Assembly (NCBI GenBank): GCA_907165135.1
Contig: OU015568.1
Location: forward strand, 6,084,501-6,148,500
Direction: 5' to 3'
Length of the DNA: 64,000 nucleotides
From: Oikopleura dioica
Taxonomy: Eukaryota > Chordata > Appendicularia > Copelata > Oikopleuridae
Positions 1 through 9,634 of this stretch are shown piece after piece. Each line of letters starts with the position of its first letter. The first letter of the stretch is position 1. The position numbers were made by a program, and so were the translations under genes. Under the pieces are notes generated by a model. That model worked only from the letters and a program-made list of their open reading frames with translations. It did not search any database and was not told the DNA's origin.

Positions 1-481
1 CATTTGCTCCGCGCGAAATATCACTTCCGCTTCTTCATCCAACGCCGGTTTTCGCCATTTTCGAGGAGATATGTCCGCCAGTCCGCCGAGAATCTCTCGC
101 ATAAAATAAGGAGGGACGCGTTCGTTATTCTCGACGATGTGAGCGAATCCTCCGCCACCGCCAAATTCGACGGCAATATGACCTAAAATCAATTCATCTT
201 TGGTTTCTCATCATTTTCTCACCTAATTTTTGAACCTTTTTGAAATGGCTCATTTCTTTCATCGTGTTTATCACAGCCTCGTTGATTGCCCACATGTCTT
301 CTGCATCTTGAAACGCTTTCTGGAAGTACATTGGCCCCATTTCAGCCTCCTCCATGTCGATTGGAACGCATTCCGTGACAAAATGCGGGAAACCCTTCGT
401 CTTCGTCGCTAGAGCAGTTAGCAAGGAACTAATCGACACTGGAATTAAGAGAAGCTGCTGTAAGATGGTGAGTAATTGCAT
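1..481 (-). CDS. Hypothetical secreted protein, 3' part outside window
   Basis: Two minus-strand exons: 481-223 and 182-1, joined by a 40-nt GT-AG intron, reading in one frame across the junction. The N-terminus (MQLLTILQQLLLIPVS) is hydrophobic and looks like a signal peptide or anchor. It is followed by an acidic, Met-rich stretch with KAFQDAEDMW, then a Gly-rich segment (EFGGGGGFAHIVENNE) and PPYFMREILGG. I do not recognise the family. The gene runs off the left edge. Its start lies directly downstream of the broken clathrin tail, whose reading frame runs into it, so it could be a chance fusion partner or part of the surrounding gene debris. The intron and the continued open frame favour a real gene. 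Confidence 0.4.
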
Positions 482-487
482 AGCGTG

Positions 488-1072
488 TCCATTGCAAAAA
501 ATAGGTTCAGTTGAGAAAAAGCTTTGAATTGTCCAGGCATTCCACCGAATTTGTTTGGCATGCCACCAAATGTCAGGTTGACCGAATGGATTCTGAAATG
601 TTTATCAAAAATAAAACTTGAGATGGACTTCTACCGGTGCTCCTGCCATGCCGGGCATATGTGCAGAGTTCGCCAACATGAGTTGAGGCGCCATGATCAT
701 CGGCTGCTCGGGCTCTTCGGCTTTTTCGACCTCTTTCGCATTCCTATTCTTTTCTACATTTTCCAGTGTTTCGATTCGGAGGATCGTTTCACGAAGAGTC
801 TAGATTCAAGATAAGCATAAAAATCATCATCATTTGTTACCTAGATAAAGTAAGGCATGGCAAAGTCCTGGATTCTGTTTCCCCACGATTGCTCGAGAAC
901 AACGTCGGGTCGCATGAGGTCGTAACAGGTGTAGAGGCAGGCAGCAATGGAATGAGGAAGGAAAAGAACAGTTCCACGCTGGGAAAGGCGGCAGACAGCA
1001 ACAAGTCGACAACTTCGATCATCGTCAGCGAGATGCTCTCTGCTGCGAAGAGTGACGCGCATCTGGGCTCGA
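488..1072 (-). pseudogene. Clathrin heavy chain C-terminal fragment, broken
   Basis: Translation of the minus strand at about 950-845 gives [19 protein letters not shown] and then DFAMPYFI, the diagnostic end of the clathrin heavy chain leg. After a short GT-AG intron (about 839-798) the tail continues with an acidic segment and APQLMLANSAHMPGMAGAP, then after another short intron NPFGQP and FGGMPNKFGGMPGQF, matching the proline/glycine-rich clathrin tail. Breaks: the codon after PYFI, glutamine in clathrin, is TAG at about 842-840; the reading frame changes by one base between NPFGQP and FGGMP; and the sequence before AACLY does not match the clathrin leg. Only the last hundred or so residues of a ~1,675-residue family are present. 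The functional gene must lie elsewhere. Sequencing error could explain one break but hardly all three. Confidence 0.6.
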
Positions 1073-1202
1073 GCTTCTCTCGGAAGCCGGAAAGGCGCAG
1101 TTCGGGAAAGAGGCGCTCGAATTGCTCCACCAAAGAGTGGAGGGGCTCGTGAGCGAGCAGCGCCGCGTACAAACTATGCGACACCTTCATCATTTAATCG
1201 TT

Positions 1203-1960
1203 CGCCGTGTCACTAGTCAGAAGCGTTAGGAGTCCTGTCAATAGATTCGATTGGACTCACCAGAAATCGACGATATATTTGAACAAATAAACGACTTCGG
1301 GAGAGGAAGAAGACAGCCGCGCTAGTTTCAAAATCGCCTTCGAGGTTTGGCCGATTTGTTTTTCGCTGGAAAAGGTGACTTCTTTGTTCAAGAACATCCA
1401 GTGCTCGTGCATTCCCGACTCGTTGTCCATCGTTACGTCTGGAATACACTAAAACGATCAAATTGATGACCACTGAAAAACAGCCGTTTTTACCTCGATG
1501 GAATTGTCGATATCGTAATCGAGGTCGAAGATGTCCTTTCCAGAGATTTCCCACTGCGTCACTTTTCCAGCAGCGTTTCCTGCAGCTGCGAAACTGAGAG
1601 GTTCATCAAAATATTCGTCAGGGGCGCTAATTGACTAAGAAACTAGATTAAACTTTCAGCTTTTCGAGTGTAACTGTACTTGTCTACACTGTAGGGGCAC
1701 TTCTGAATTCTTCTTTTGAGCAGCATCGCCGCGTGTGGACACATGAAGAGAAAGGACTGGCTGGGAGGATTTTCTGGTAAGTCGTCCGGCAGGTGGTCAC
1801 CGAACACTGCGAAATCGTTACATTTTGAATTGAATCTCTTTTTTACCTTGTGCTTGAACATTTCGTTCTTGAAGGAGTTTCTGCGTTCTTTCTCTAGCAG
1901 CTCATCATCCTCGGAAAAGGCACTTGATTTGGCAATGGAGGCAAAAGCTGTTCGCAATTC
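1203..1960 (-). other. Unassigned minus-strand exon-like segments
   Basis: Several open segments with plausible splice signals follow each other on the minus strand. About 1957-1840 is Lys/Glu-rich (DDELLEKERRNSFKNEMFKH). About 1790-1650 reads DLPENPPSQSFLFMCPHAAM and ends in SVDKYSYTRKAE. About 1600-1498 includes GKVTQWEISGKDIFDLDYDI. About 1450-1265 includes GMHEHWMFLNKEVTFSSEK and VVYLFKYIVDFW. I do not recognise a family, and cannot tell whether they belong to one gene. They sit between a GCP3-like fragment and the clathrin fragment, so they may be further debris. A second open stretch at 1193-1085 ([20 protein letters not shown]) is also unassigned. Confidence 0.3.
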
Positions 1961-1989
1961 TGAGTGATTTTATCTTGTCCCAGAGAGAG

Positions 1990-2250
1990 TCCGCGAGCAG
2001 TTAGCCCTGTTCCAGCTCGTTGAGGAAGGCATTGTGCGCGATGATCACTTCGTTCAGGTCATTTGCTTTCTCGACCTGAAAATGATCCAGTTTGGTGCGA
2101 CCAAGAAGGACTTACCTTTTCGGCGAAGACTGCCCAAGATGTCTCGCTGATTTCGAAGTGAATGTAGTACTGCAGCTGGCCGATGAAGTGGATCATTTCG
2201 AATTGCAGAATGTTGCTGATGAAGAACACTTCCTTCACTAGACAGTTCAT
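1990..2250 (-). pseudogene. Gamma-tubulin complex protein (GCP3-like) fragment
   Basis: The minus strand from 2250 reads FEMIHFIGQLQYYIHFEISE followed by SWAVFAEK. After a short GT-AG intron it continues KANDLNEVIIAHNAFLNELE. This is the signature of the C-terminal helical domain of gamma-tubulin complex proteins (H-F-x2-Q-x-Q-Y-Y-I-x-F-E and the later AH-x2-FL), closest by eye to GCP3. GCPs are 700-900 residues and nucleate microtubules in gamma-TuRC; only about 70 residues are visible. The fragment stops abruptly a few dozen bases from the copied XRCC1/IFT20 junction at 2305, which implies that a rearrangement truncated it. A Lys/Glu-rich segment at 1957 could be its continuation. Confidence 0.5.
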
Positions 2251-2304
2251 TAGTTACACTAATCCTTGATCCTCAGTACCTTCGCTTATTTCCCGCGAGC
2301 CATG

Positions 2305-2565
2305 CGTTCGAGCGATCCAGAATTTCTGAATACTCGATTCCGCTCATTTCATTCTTTTCTAAATATCAGACATCCTTTTTGATTGTTTTTTTTTTTTCAG
2401 TATCAAAGAAGAATTAAGAGTTTTGTCTTGACGGCTCTACAAAAATAGAAGGTTAGAAAAGTAGACGATGGTCCTCGAATGTCAAAGAGACGGGAAGTTT
2501 GAAAAATACAGTTAGTCGTTGGATTGCTGCAAAATGATATTTTTGTCCTGCTCGATCTTCTCGGT
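2305..2565. repeat. Degenerate copy of the XRCC1 start / IFT20 end region
   Basis: This stretch repeats 6837-7105 nearly base for base, with scattered substitutions and small indels. Both copies begin with the run encoding the first XRCC1 residues (minus strand), pass through the same intergenic bases (for example GAATTTCTGAATACTCGATT and TTTTGTCTTGACGGCTCTAC) and end in the last codons of IFT20. In this copy the XRCC1 start region reads GCTCATTTC instead of GCCCATTTC and no open frame continues. It is therefore a non-functional segmental duplicate about 4.5 kb from its source, in the same orientation. Confidence 0.85.
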
Positions 2566-3385
2566 CGAGACGGTTTATCAAGAAGAAAAACGGGCAAAAG
2601 CTTATGATGCATTGACTGAATCGCCTGCTACTTACTGAGGAAGCTCCCTACTTCATCATGACGAGCTCTAGAATACTTTTTAACTTGCAGTGCTTCAAAA
2701 ATTGTGCTATAAAAATGCTTCAAAATAAACAAGCTGCTGTTACTGCAACAACGAAGAACAGATAAATCTTTCAATTTTTGAAAAGTGTATTTCTTTATAC
2801 AAATAAATAAGTTAAATTCGTAACCACTCAAGTTTCACTTCATTCCGAAATCAAGCGGCCGCGGGAAACTCCTGATCCGAACCGTTTTCTCGTTCAGATG
2901 TCGCTAGAGTTGGTTCTCCGCGGGACTTGACTTGGGAAAAATATGGTTTGATAGTAGCACAAGCAACGAGGTAAAAGAGAATATGTTGTTTTGGGAGAGT
3001 TTCAATTCTGAAAAGAGAGTATTTTTTCTTTCTCAAGGAGAAAGGAGTGAAGTCATTTTGGCACCAGAAAAGAAGGCCAAAATTGTTTCAGTTAAAAACA
3101 TCCTAAATAAATAAATGCTTAAGAATTGACAGTTCGATCCTTAACTCCGCAACTGGAATTCGACAAAAATTGTCGAAACGTCATCATGACCCCCATCTTT
3201 GATTGGTGAATAGCCTAATTATCAATCATCGATTGGCTCTATGAGTTGACGTGGCTTTAGTTCCAGTTGCGGAGTTAAGGGCCAAGAAAAGGCAAAGTTG
3301 AACACCTCAAAAAAGGGGTCAGAAACCCATTTGTTCACCATTAGTTCTTCAATTTGAATGAAGTCAAAAGTAGGCCTTGGAAATT
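2566..3385. other. Gene-free interval with a hairpin element
   Basis: I see no supportable gene between the duplicated XRCC1/IFT20 segment and the PTC7-type phosphatase. Short overlapping open frames on both strands (about 2851-3114) lack family resemblance, splice structure or a convincing start. The only structure is the inverted repeat at 3139-3280, listed separately. Confidence 0.5.
3139..3280. repeat. Inverted repeat with perfect 20-bp ends (MITE-like)
   Basis: The 20 bases at 3139-3158 (CCTTAACTCCGCAACTGGAA) are the exact reverse complement of 3261-3280. The enclosed 100 bp contain a small inner palindrome near 3160 (CGACAAAAATTGTCG). This is the shape of a small non-autonomous DNA transposon or a stem-loop. 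No clear target duplication was found. Confidence 0.6.
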
Positions 3386-4795
3386 TCAGTAGAGAAGAAA
3401 AAGTTGATAGAAAAAAGGACGAGAAGATACGAAAAGAGAAAGGCGAAGAGAGCATGTTGAATCTTGAATTTTTAGACGGAAGTTTAAAAAAGAAAAATGA
3501 TATAGTGCCGAAAGAATAAAAGTGCCGAGGTCGGACACAACAGAAACGATGACCGTTACGTCGTCCATTTTGCCGCCGGTGTAGTGGAAGCCGGCGCTTT
3601 TGGCGGCGAGCGCGAAGGGAGAAACGTACGATTTGTTGAGCGCGTTCTTGTGCGCGCGCGAGGCTAGGCACTTTGCCGTGCGCTCCAGGTCTGAAGAAGA
3701 GGAGTTAAAGGGTTGAAAGGGTTGAGGAGGCAGACCTTGAGTGTGGATTTGATCGGCGTGGGGAAGATACGAGAGTTCCTGGAGTAGCACTTCGTCGGGG
3801 ACGTTGTCGAACAGACCATCGGTAGCTGTGACGATTAGATCTCCCTGGAAAAAATTAGGTTAGTAGAGCAATTGATCAGAATACGTCGTAAACCCAGATT
3901 CACCGATTCAAAATCGCGTATTCAAGAAAAACATAAAACTTTTAACGGCGCGTCCAAAAGACAAACCACGGGACTTTCTATCTGTCTTGAAAACTTACCG
4001 GGTGCGTGACGAATTTCTTTTCGTGTGCATCAGACGGCATATCAGCGATAAATCGCAGACTTGGCGGCGCATAAGCCAGTTGCTTAAAAATCGTTTATGG
4101 AAAATTTTAACTGATTTCTGTACCTTTGGAATGTTAAACTTGTGCGTCTGTTTTTCACTCCTGTCTATGATTTCGCCGTTGCGGACAATTAGGTAGCCCG
4201 AGTCGCCGAGATTCGCCGTCGTCAGGATTCCCGTTTCCTGCTCGAAGGAGAGGATGCAAACTGTCGATGAACCCACGATTTGGAAGTTTTTCTTTTTGTT
4301 CAGCAACAAAAGCTGAAAGAAAAGTGTGCTCATTATCTTGTCTCTCATGGTTATTGAATACTTTCTGAGCATCAGCAGAATCTGAAGATTCTTTTCATGC
4401 ACTTACCTTATTGTAAGAGTCGTCGATGAGACGCATGGGATCCTCTTGCTTCTTGTTGGCCATATGATGGCCCATATCTTTGCAGATTCGCATCAGGGAG
4501 GAGGACTCCTCCTGGAGGAGAAGACGGAAGGATCGAACCCGCGATCCCGCCAGCCTCCCACGCCGTCAGCGATGCCGATGTAGTCTGAAACGTCGATGAG
4601 AAAGAGGTCAATCGGAGGGGCTTACCTTTTCTACGACTGTTGGTTAGAGCGAAGCAGGCATCCTCGCCGAACTTCTGAATGGTAGCCAGAGCGCTTTGTC
4701 CAGAAGTGCATCTGATGTTTTGCGACACTTTCGAGAAGCCAGCAGCTGCCCAGTTCAGTTGCGAAATCTTCACAATTATCGGTGGCAACGGGTCC
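3386..4795 (-). CDS. PPTC7: PTC7-type PP2C protein phosphatase
   Basis: Exons on the minus strand encode, in order, FGEDACFALTNSRR, an aspartate-glycine motif segment (IADGVGGWRDRGFDPSVFS), a central segment GSSTVCILSFEQETG with TANLGDSGYLIVRNGE, a TATDGLFDN-like segment before 3790, and the C-terminal YVSPFALAAKSAGFHYTGGK with MDDVTVIVSVVSD. These are the metal-binding DG/GD motifs of the PTC7 branch of PP2C phosphatases; PPTC7 is a mitochondrial matrix phosphatase that promotes coenzyme Q synthesis and restrains mitophagy. The first visible exon begins right after a TTTTATTTTCAG site at about 4796, only 95 bp after the XRCC1 stop, so it is probably trans-spliced within an operon. No in-frame ATG is obvious there, so the true start is unresolved. 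The C-terminus may end earlier than 3386 if a last intron is removed. Confidence 0.8.
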
Positions 4796-4889
4796 TGAAA
4801 ATAAAATTGGTGAAAATGAATCAAAATCAAAATGGATCATCGATGTGTTTATGGGTGAATTTATTGACAGTTCTTTTTATTTTCAAAAA

Positions 4890-6879
4890 TCAGACAGTGT
4901 ATCTCGCGTCAAAGGGAGAAATGAGCCTTTCATATTTTATGCAGTCTTTGATCCACTTCGGTTTCGCCAAAATCAGCTTCTTGTTGCTCTTGTATTCGCT
5001 GATGCTTTCCTTCGATTCGCAAATTATGTGCGACAAGAAAGGTACTTCTTTTTTCTTAATGAGGTTTTTCAGCTTCCTTTCAAGGTTATTACGAGTACCT
5101 TGACTTTTCCTCCTCTTTCTCGAATCGCCGTGGCGATCTTTTTTCTATTCTTCAGCTTCTCGTCGACGATGAAAATGTAGGGCGCAAAAAGAAGCTCCTT
5201 TTCTTTGATTTTTGGGTCGAGCTCGAAGTCCTGCAGAGAAGAGTCCTCGTTGTTTTCCATCGTTTTCACCCACTTTCCCATTTTCGTCATCAGTTCACAA
5301 ATCACTAAAAATAAGTAGGAAACAATTTGATAATCCGACGAACCTTCAGTTGGAGCTTTCTTTTGAGCCTCCTCCCGTAGCTGCGGCTTCAGAATCCTCA
5401 CGTCCTCGAGCTCTTCCTCCGAATCCGGGATCGTCTCCACCACTTGCTCGCTCGTATCAGATCCACTTGTCCAGCCAGGATCACTTTCAACTTGCGGCTC
5501 TTCTGTTTCGCTTTCGTCTTCGTCCGAGCTGTTAACTGGCGCTAATGAAAACTCCTTCCAAGGCAGCTTTGTCCGCTGAGAAGATTGAGCGAAGACCCAT
5601 TCTTTTTTCATTATCTTTCCTCTTCCAAGGAACTGATTGTATTTCGGCGTCCCCGCGACCGAGCAAATCAGATGAGTGACTCTGCCAGTGACATCGCGCT
5701 CGTACTGGCCGCCCATGTTCAAAACTGCTTGTCGAATGTTTGATCGCTCCGGGTTAACGAAGCCGGACAAGGCAATCGTCATCCCCCTCATGATTTGATT
5801 GAACGGAAGCGCTGGAGCAGGCCTGGACGAAGTCTTCTGTTTTTTCGCAGGCGAGTCTTGAAAATTCGCAAATCTCTTTCTTGCCGCTTCTTTCTTTTTC
5901 TTCTCGTCTGCTTGGACGGTGTTCTTGATCATGTTTTGAAGCGCGGAGTTTGGAATGGTGCGAACTTGCGTCGTTCGCTGGATGATCGGAGAAGAGCGAT
6001 TCGAAGAAGAGGATGGCGATGTTATCGAAACTTGGGAAGACGTGGAGGGCTTCAAATGGGAATGCTTGTTTTTGAGAGTTTTGTTTCCCGCGTTCAAATC
6101 GTAGTTGATCTTCATTGGTCTTTTTGCCGGTTTTCAACTGTTTTCATTTATCAATGCTTTTAGGAATGAAAAACCAGAACCTGTCGTCGATGATTTTGTA
6201 GCTCTTGCTCGAAGTAGAGATTTCAACACTCGAAAGCGCAGATCTGTCGAGAAAGTCGTTTCCGTCGAACTCTTCTTTCGAACTTTTCTCTTCATTCTTC
6301 TTTCTCTCCGCTTCTTCTTCCTTCAGTCTCTTCAGAGCATTCAGCTGTTTCTGGCGAATCTTGCTTTCCTGATTCACAGTCCGCGAAGCTGGGATTTCGC
6401 TACGGCAGACGATGAATGTGATTCCGTACGGTTTCGTTTTGACGTGCGGCTGGGCGATGTTTAGGCGCAGTTTGTCCCATTTTTTGTCGCGATTCGCTTT
6501 CAGGAAATCGTAGTTGGTCGATAAATGCACTTTGCGCTCGTTCATTCGGTTCCGGCAGTCGACTGGGCTCATGAAAGTGCCGGACAGAAACGCGAACCAC
6601 TGACGTCATTGAATGAAATAAAAAAAAGAAGAGTAGTACCTGATTTGGCTCGTTTTCGTGGCCAACTTCGACTTCAAAAGTCGCCGATCCGGCGTTTCCA
6701 ATGTCGATTGCTTGAATTTTGAACTCTTTCTTGAACTTGATCTCGACATGGCCTTCTCGATCGGCAGCAGGAACCAGCCAAGCTTGTCGCTTTTGAAAGT
6801 CGATTAGATTTTCCGCTGGATACTTTGGCGCCACTTCGTTCGAGCGATCCAGAATTTCTGAATACTCGATTTCGCCCAT
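4890..6879 (-). CDS. XRCC1: DNA single-strand-break repair scaffold XRCC1
   Basis: The start ATG at 6879-6877 opens MGEIEYSEILDRSNEVAPKY, then GNAGSATFEVEVGHENEPNQ; after a short intron (6639-6600) the second exon gives FLSGTFMSPVDCRNRMNERK and KKWDKLRLNIAQPHVKTKPY. This is the XRCC1 N-terminal domain that contacts DNA polymerase beta. Next come a charged linker and a first BRCT domain (MTIALSGFVNPERSNIRQAV, then YERDVTGRVTHLICSVAGTP and KKEWVFA), the domain that binds PARP in vertebrates. An acidic Ser-rich linker follows, then a second BRCT (FAPYIFIVDEKLKNRKKIAT to KPKWIKDCIKYE), which in vertebrates binds DNA ligase III. The stop is at 4892-4890. Introns are 40-60 nt; one (5341-5303) keeps the frame open. 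The upstream neighbour IFT20 ends 168 bp away. Confidence 0.9.
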
Positions 6880-7046
6880 TTCATTCTTTTCTGAAAATCA
6901 GACATGCTTTTTTTTGATTGTTTTTTCAGTATAAAAGAAGAATTTAGAGTTTTGTCTTGACGGCTCTACAAAAAAGAAGGTTAGAAAAATAGACGATGGT
7001 GCTTAGAAATGTCAAAGAGAGGTGCTATGAAGTTTGAAAAATACAG

Positions 7047-7540
7047 TTAGTCGTTGAATTGCTGCAAAATGATATTCTGGCTTTGCTCGATCCTCTTGAG
7101 AGCGTCGTGTTCAGCTCGGAGTCGCTCTGCTTGCAGCTTTTGTTCTTCGATTTTCTCGAGCAAGGCTATCTGAATTTTGAAATCGATTCTTGGTCTACTA
7201 GCTCGTCGGTTCTTACCTTTTCGAGTTCGGCCTCTCGTGTGACTGCTTGTAATTTGGCGCGAGCAGCGATCGCGATCAGTTTTCGTTGCTTCACTTGCTC
7301 GGCTAGCTTTGCTGACTCTTCGGAAAAGTCTTTGAGAATTCGCTGGAGGTCCTGGACGTCCATCACGAATCTGTCGGTGCAGGTCTTTGCGTTCTCTAAA
7401 GAAAAAATCAGATATGGCAGAAACATGAGGACCTTACGGGCGGAATCAGCTGATTTAGAATCAACGACTCGAATTTGCGAGATGTCGTCCATGAAGAGCC
7501 CATAGCTCTCGAGAATGGCTTTTGAATCGATCTCTTCCAT
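7047..7540 (-). CDS. IFT20: Intraflagellar transport protein IFT20
   Basis: The start ATG is at 7540. Three exons encode about 130 residues: MEEIDSKAILESYGLFMDDI then SQIRVVD; a coiled coil KTCTDRFVMDVQDLQRILKD with AKLAEQVKQRKLIAIAARAK; and a last exon IALLEKIEEQKLQAERLRAE ending QNIILQQFND. Length and the pattern (L-x-V-D near the start, IGAR-like IAAR in the middle, RxE-x-DAL near the end) match IFT20, the small coiled-coil IFT-B subunit that works at the Golgi and cilium. The stop is at 7049-7047. It lies 168 bp upstream of XRCC1 and 143 bp downstream of MIC60 on the same strand, consistent with an operon. Confidence 0.85.
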
Positions 7541-7682
7541 GATTTCTTAACTAAACCCGACGTTTTTCGGTGATGATTTGGTGAAACAAGCAAGTAGTTG
7601 AACTCTCGAATTAAGGATTTACGGAAGGAAAAACATGAAAGGGCAATTGAAATTGAAAATTGAAGCGGAAATCACAGGTAAA

Positions 7683-9437
7683 TTAACAGGATAGAACTTT
7701 CGACGTTAGGACTGCTTTTGCGACTAAAAAAAAATCGTTTAAAAGCCGAATAACTTTTTTAAAACCTGAAATAGCTTGAAGAGTTTCAAGATAACATCTG
7801 CTCTCGTCAAGCCAGGGCTGAAATATCCTCCTCAGCTCGCCAGAAGATTGATTCATGATTTTCACCGCTGTTTCGACATCGTCTTTTTGAAGGGCGAAAA
7901 GAAAGCCGGAGAGAAGTTGGTCTACTTCGGAGAAACCGGATTTCCGCAAGTATTCGCTCATTTCCGCTGGTTTCGACCAGCTGTAGAATTTCGATCGCAA
8001 GAAAGAAAGATTCTCGGCGAGAATTCCGTGGTTCTCCGCGTTTATCAATCCTACCAAATTGAATCTTTATAACCAAAAGGCTCTTCAATAGAGACGAAAA
8101 TTTTTACCTTTTTCCCGCGCCAAAGAGGCCATTTTTTCAACGACTTCTTTTGACTCTGTTGAAATCGGATTAAAAACGCTTTTTCTTTGAAGAGAGACTC
8201 TATCAGTCACTTCAGAAATCGAGAAGACTTCAGAGAGTCGATATCCCAAACACGGAGCGACGGAAATCGAAGGCAAGGAAGAGTTTAGCAGTTTTTCTTC
8301 CAAGTCACTCAGTTCTCGCAGCAGTCTTTGGAGATAAACGTGCCTTTGGGTGGAATATAACTCGCTGAGCCACACTTCTGAAGCTGGAAGATATTTTTCC
8401 TTGGCGGCTGCGTCTTCTGCTGCTGCGGATTCCAGAGCTGCAGAGAGTTTTTCACTTTCGCCAAGAACTTGAAAATAACTAAAAGAAGAAGCGCTTTGGC
8501 TACAAACCTGAAAGTTTTAATTGAAGGTTTTTCATCGCAACAATTTCAAGATCTGCATTCATCTTCTCTTCCAATTCTTGCGAAAATTGTGCTCTTTGAA
8601 GCTCCAGCTGCGAATTCAAACACTCGATCCGCTCCCTCAAATTCTCCAGAAACTTCTCGCCCAATTCCTCTTCGAATTCCTCCTTCACCTCTTCGTACAG
8701 TGCTTTTACTGACTCATCGAATCGCTTCTCCAGCTGGGTCAGCTTAAGATCATACTCGGCCTTGACGCGTGCTTGGGCGGCTGGAAGATTGGCGCTTCTG
8801 TGTCGCTCGATGTAATCGTTCTCGCCGCTTTTTAGCTCGTCCAGTTGCTTTTTCAATTTGTTTTTGTAAAAGAACATCGAGCAGACTACGTTGTCCAGTT
8901 CTAGCGAAGAGAAAGAGTCGTCCTCGAAAGCGCCAAGAGCATCTTTTGGAATCGAATCTGAATTCGTCCTCAATCCCCCATTTTTGTCAAAGCAAACTTA
9001 CCATTTCGCAAGTCGATTAACGCCGAAAGCTTTCCTTTAATCGACTGCAGCTTTTCAGCACGATCTTGAAGAGCTTCAACTCCTTCGAGATCTTCAAGAC
9101 AAGCAGCGCTGTTTTGCGAGGCCTCCAGTGTCACTTCGACGTTTTGAATGATTTGCTCGACTTCTTCGAGTTTCTGGAAGAGCGCCCACTGGAGGGAGAG
9201 CTGGTCTTCGGCAGATTTAAGGGATGTGTTCATGGACTTGTACTGCAGCTTGCAAAGTTGGGAGAAAGACGAGTTCAGTTCCTCCATCGCCATTCTCGTC
9301 GTTTGCAAAAGCGTCTCGATGTGAGAAGCGGATTCTCTTTCTTCGTCTTTAGCAGCTACGGTAACTGTTCGCTTGCTCGCCAAAAAGGAGCCCGCCGCAG
9401 CGAGTGAAAGAGGTTTTACGATTCGATATTTCCACAT
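7683..9437 (-). CDS. IMMT: MICOS subunit MIC60 / mitofilin
   Basis: The N-terminus MWKYRIVKPLSLAAAGSFLA is basic and hydrophobic, as expected for a mitochondrial targeting signal plus membrane anchor. A long coiled coil follows (for example FQKLEEVEQIIQNVEVTLEA and YDLKLTQLEKRFDESVKALY). The C-terminal part reads VDQLLSGFLFALQKDDVETA, KIMNQSSGELRRIFQPWLDE and SRCYLETLQAIS, the mitofilin signature (protein that shapes crista junctions; binds MIC19 and SAM50). The stop is at 7685-7683; the last intron, about 7741-7778, is GT-AG. About 500 residues, shorter than the ~750 of human IMMT, mainly because the linker after the anchor is short. It neighbours the MPP-alpha gene (198 bp gap) and IFT20. 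Confidence 0.8.
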
Positions 9438-9634
9438 TCAGTCCTGAATGAAACAAATTCAAATTCAGCCGACTCAAGTTTTATTAGATTATTTTTGATA
9501 ATTACAGTTTCAAAATTTGTACATTTTTTGAAGGATCAGAATAGCTTTATCATATTTTTGTAGGATTTTACGTAGCTGGCGGCAGTTTTCAGTTTCCAAG
9601 ACATATTCTGAAGTCTATTTGAAAACAAAGAAAT

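Noticed and set aside
2932-3114. Small plus-strand ORF, with an opposing minus-strand ORF
   Set aside because: Overlapping frames on both strands, no family resemblance, no splice context.
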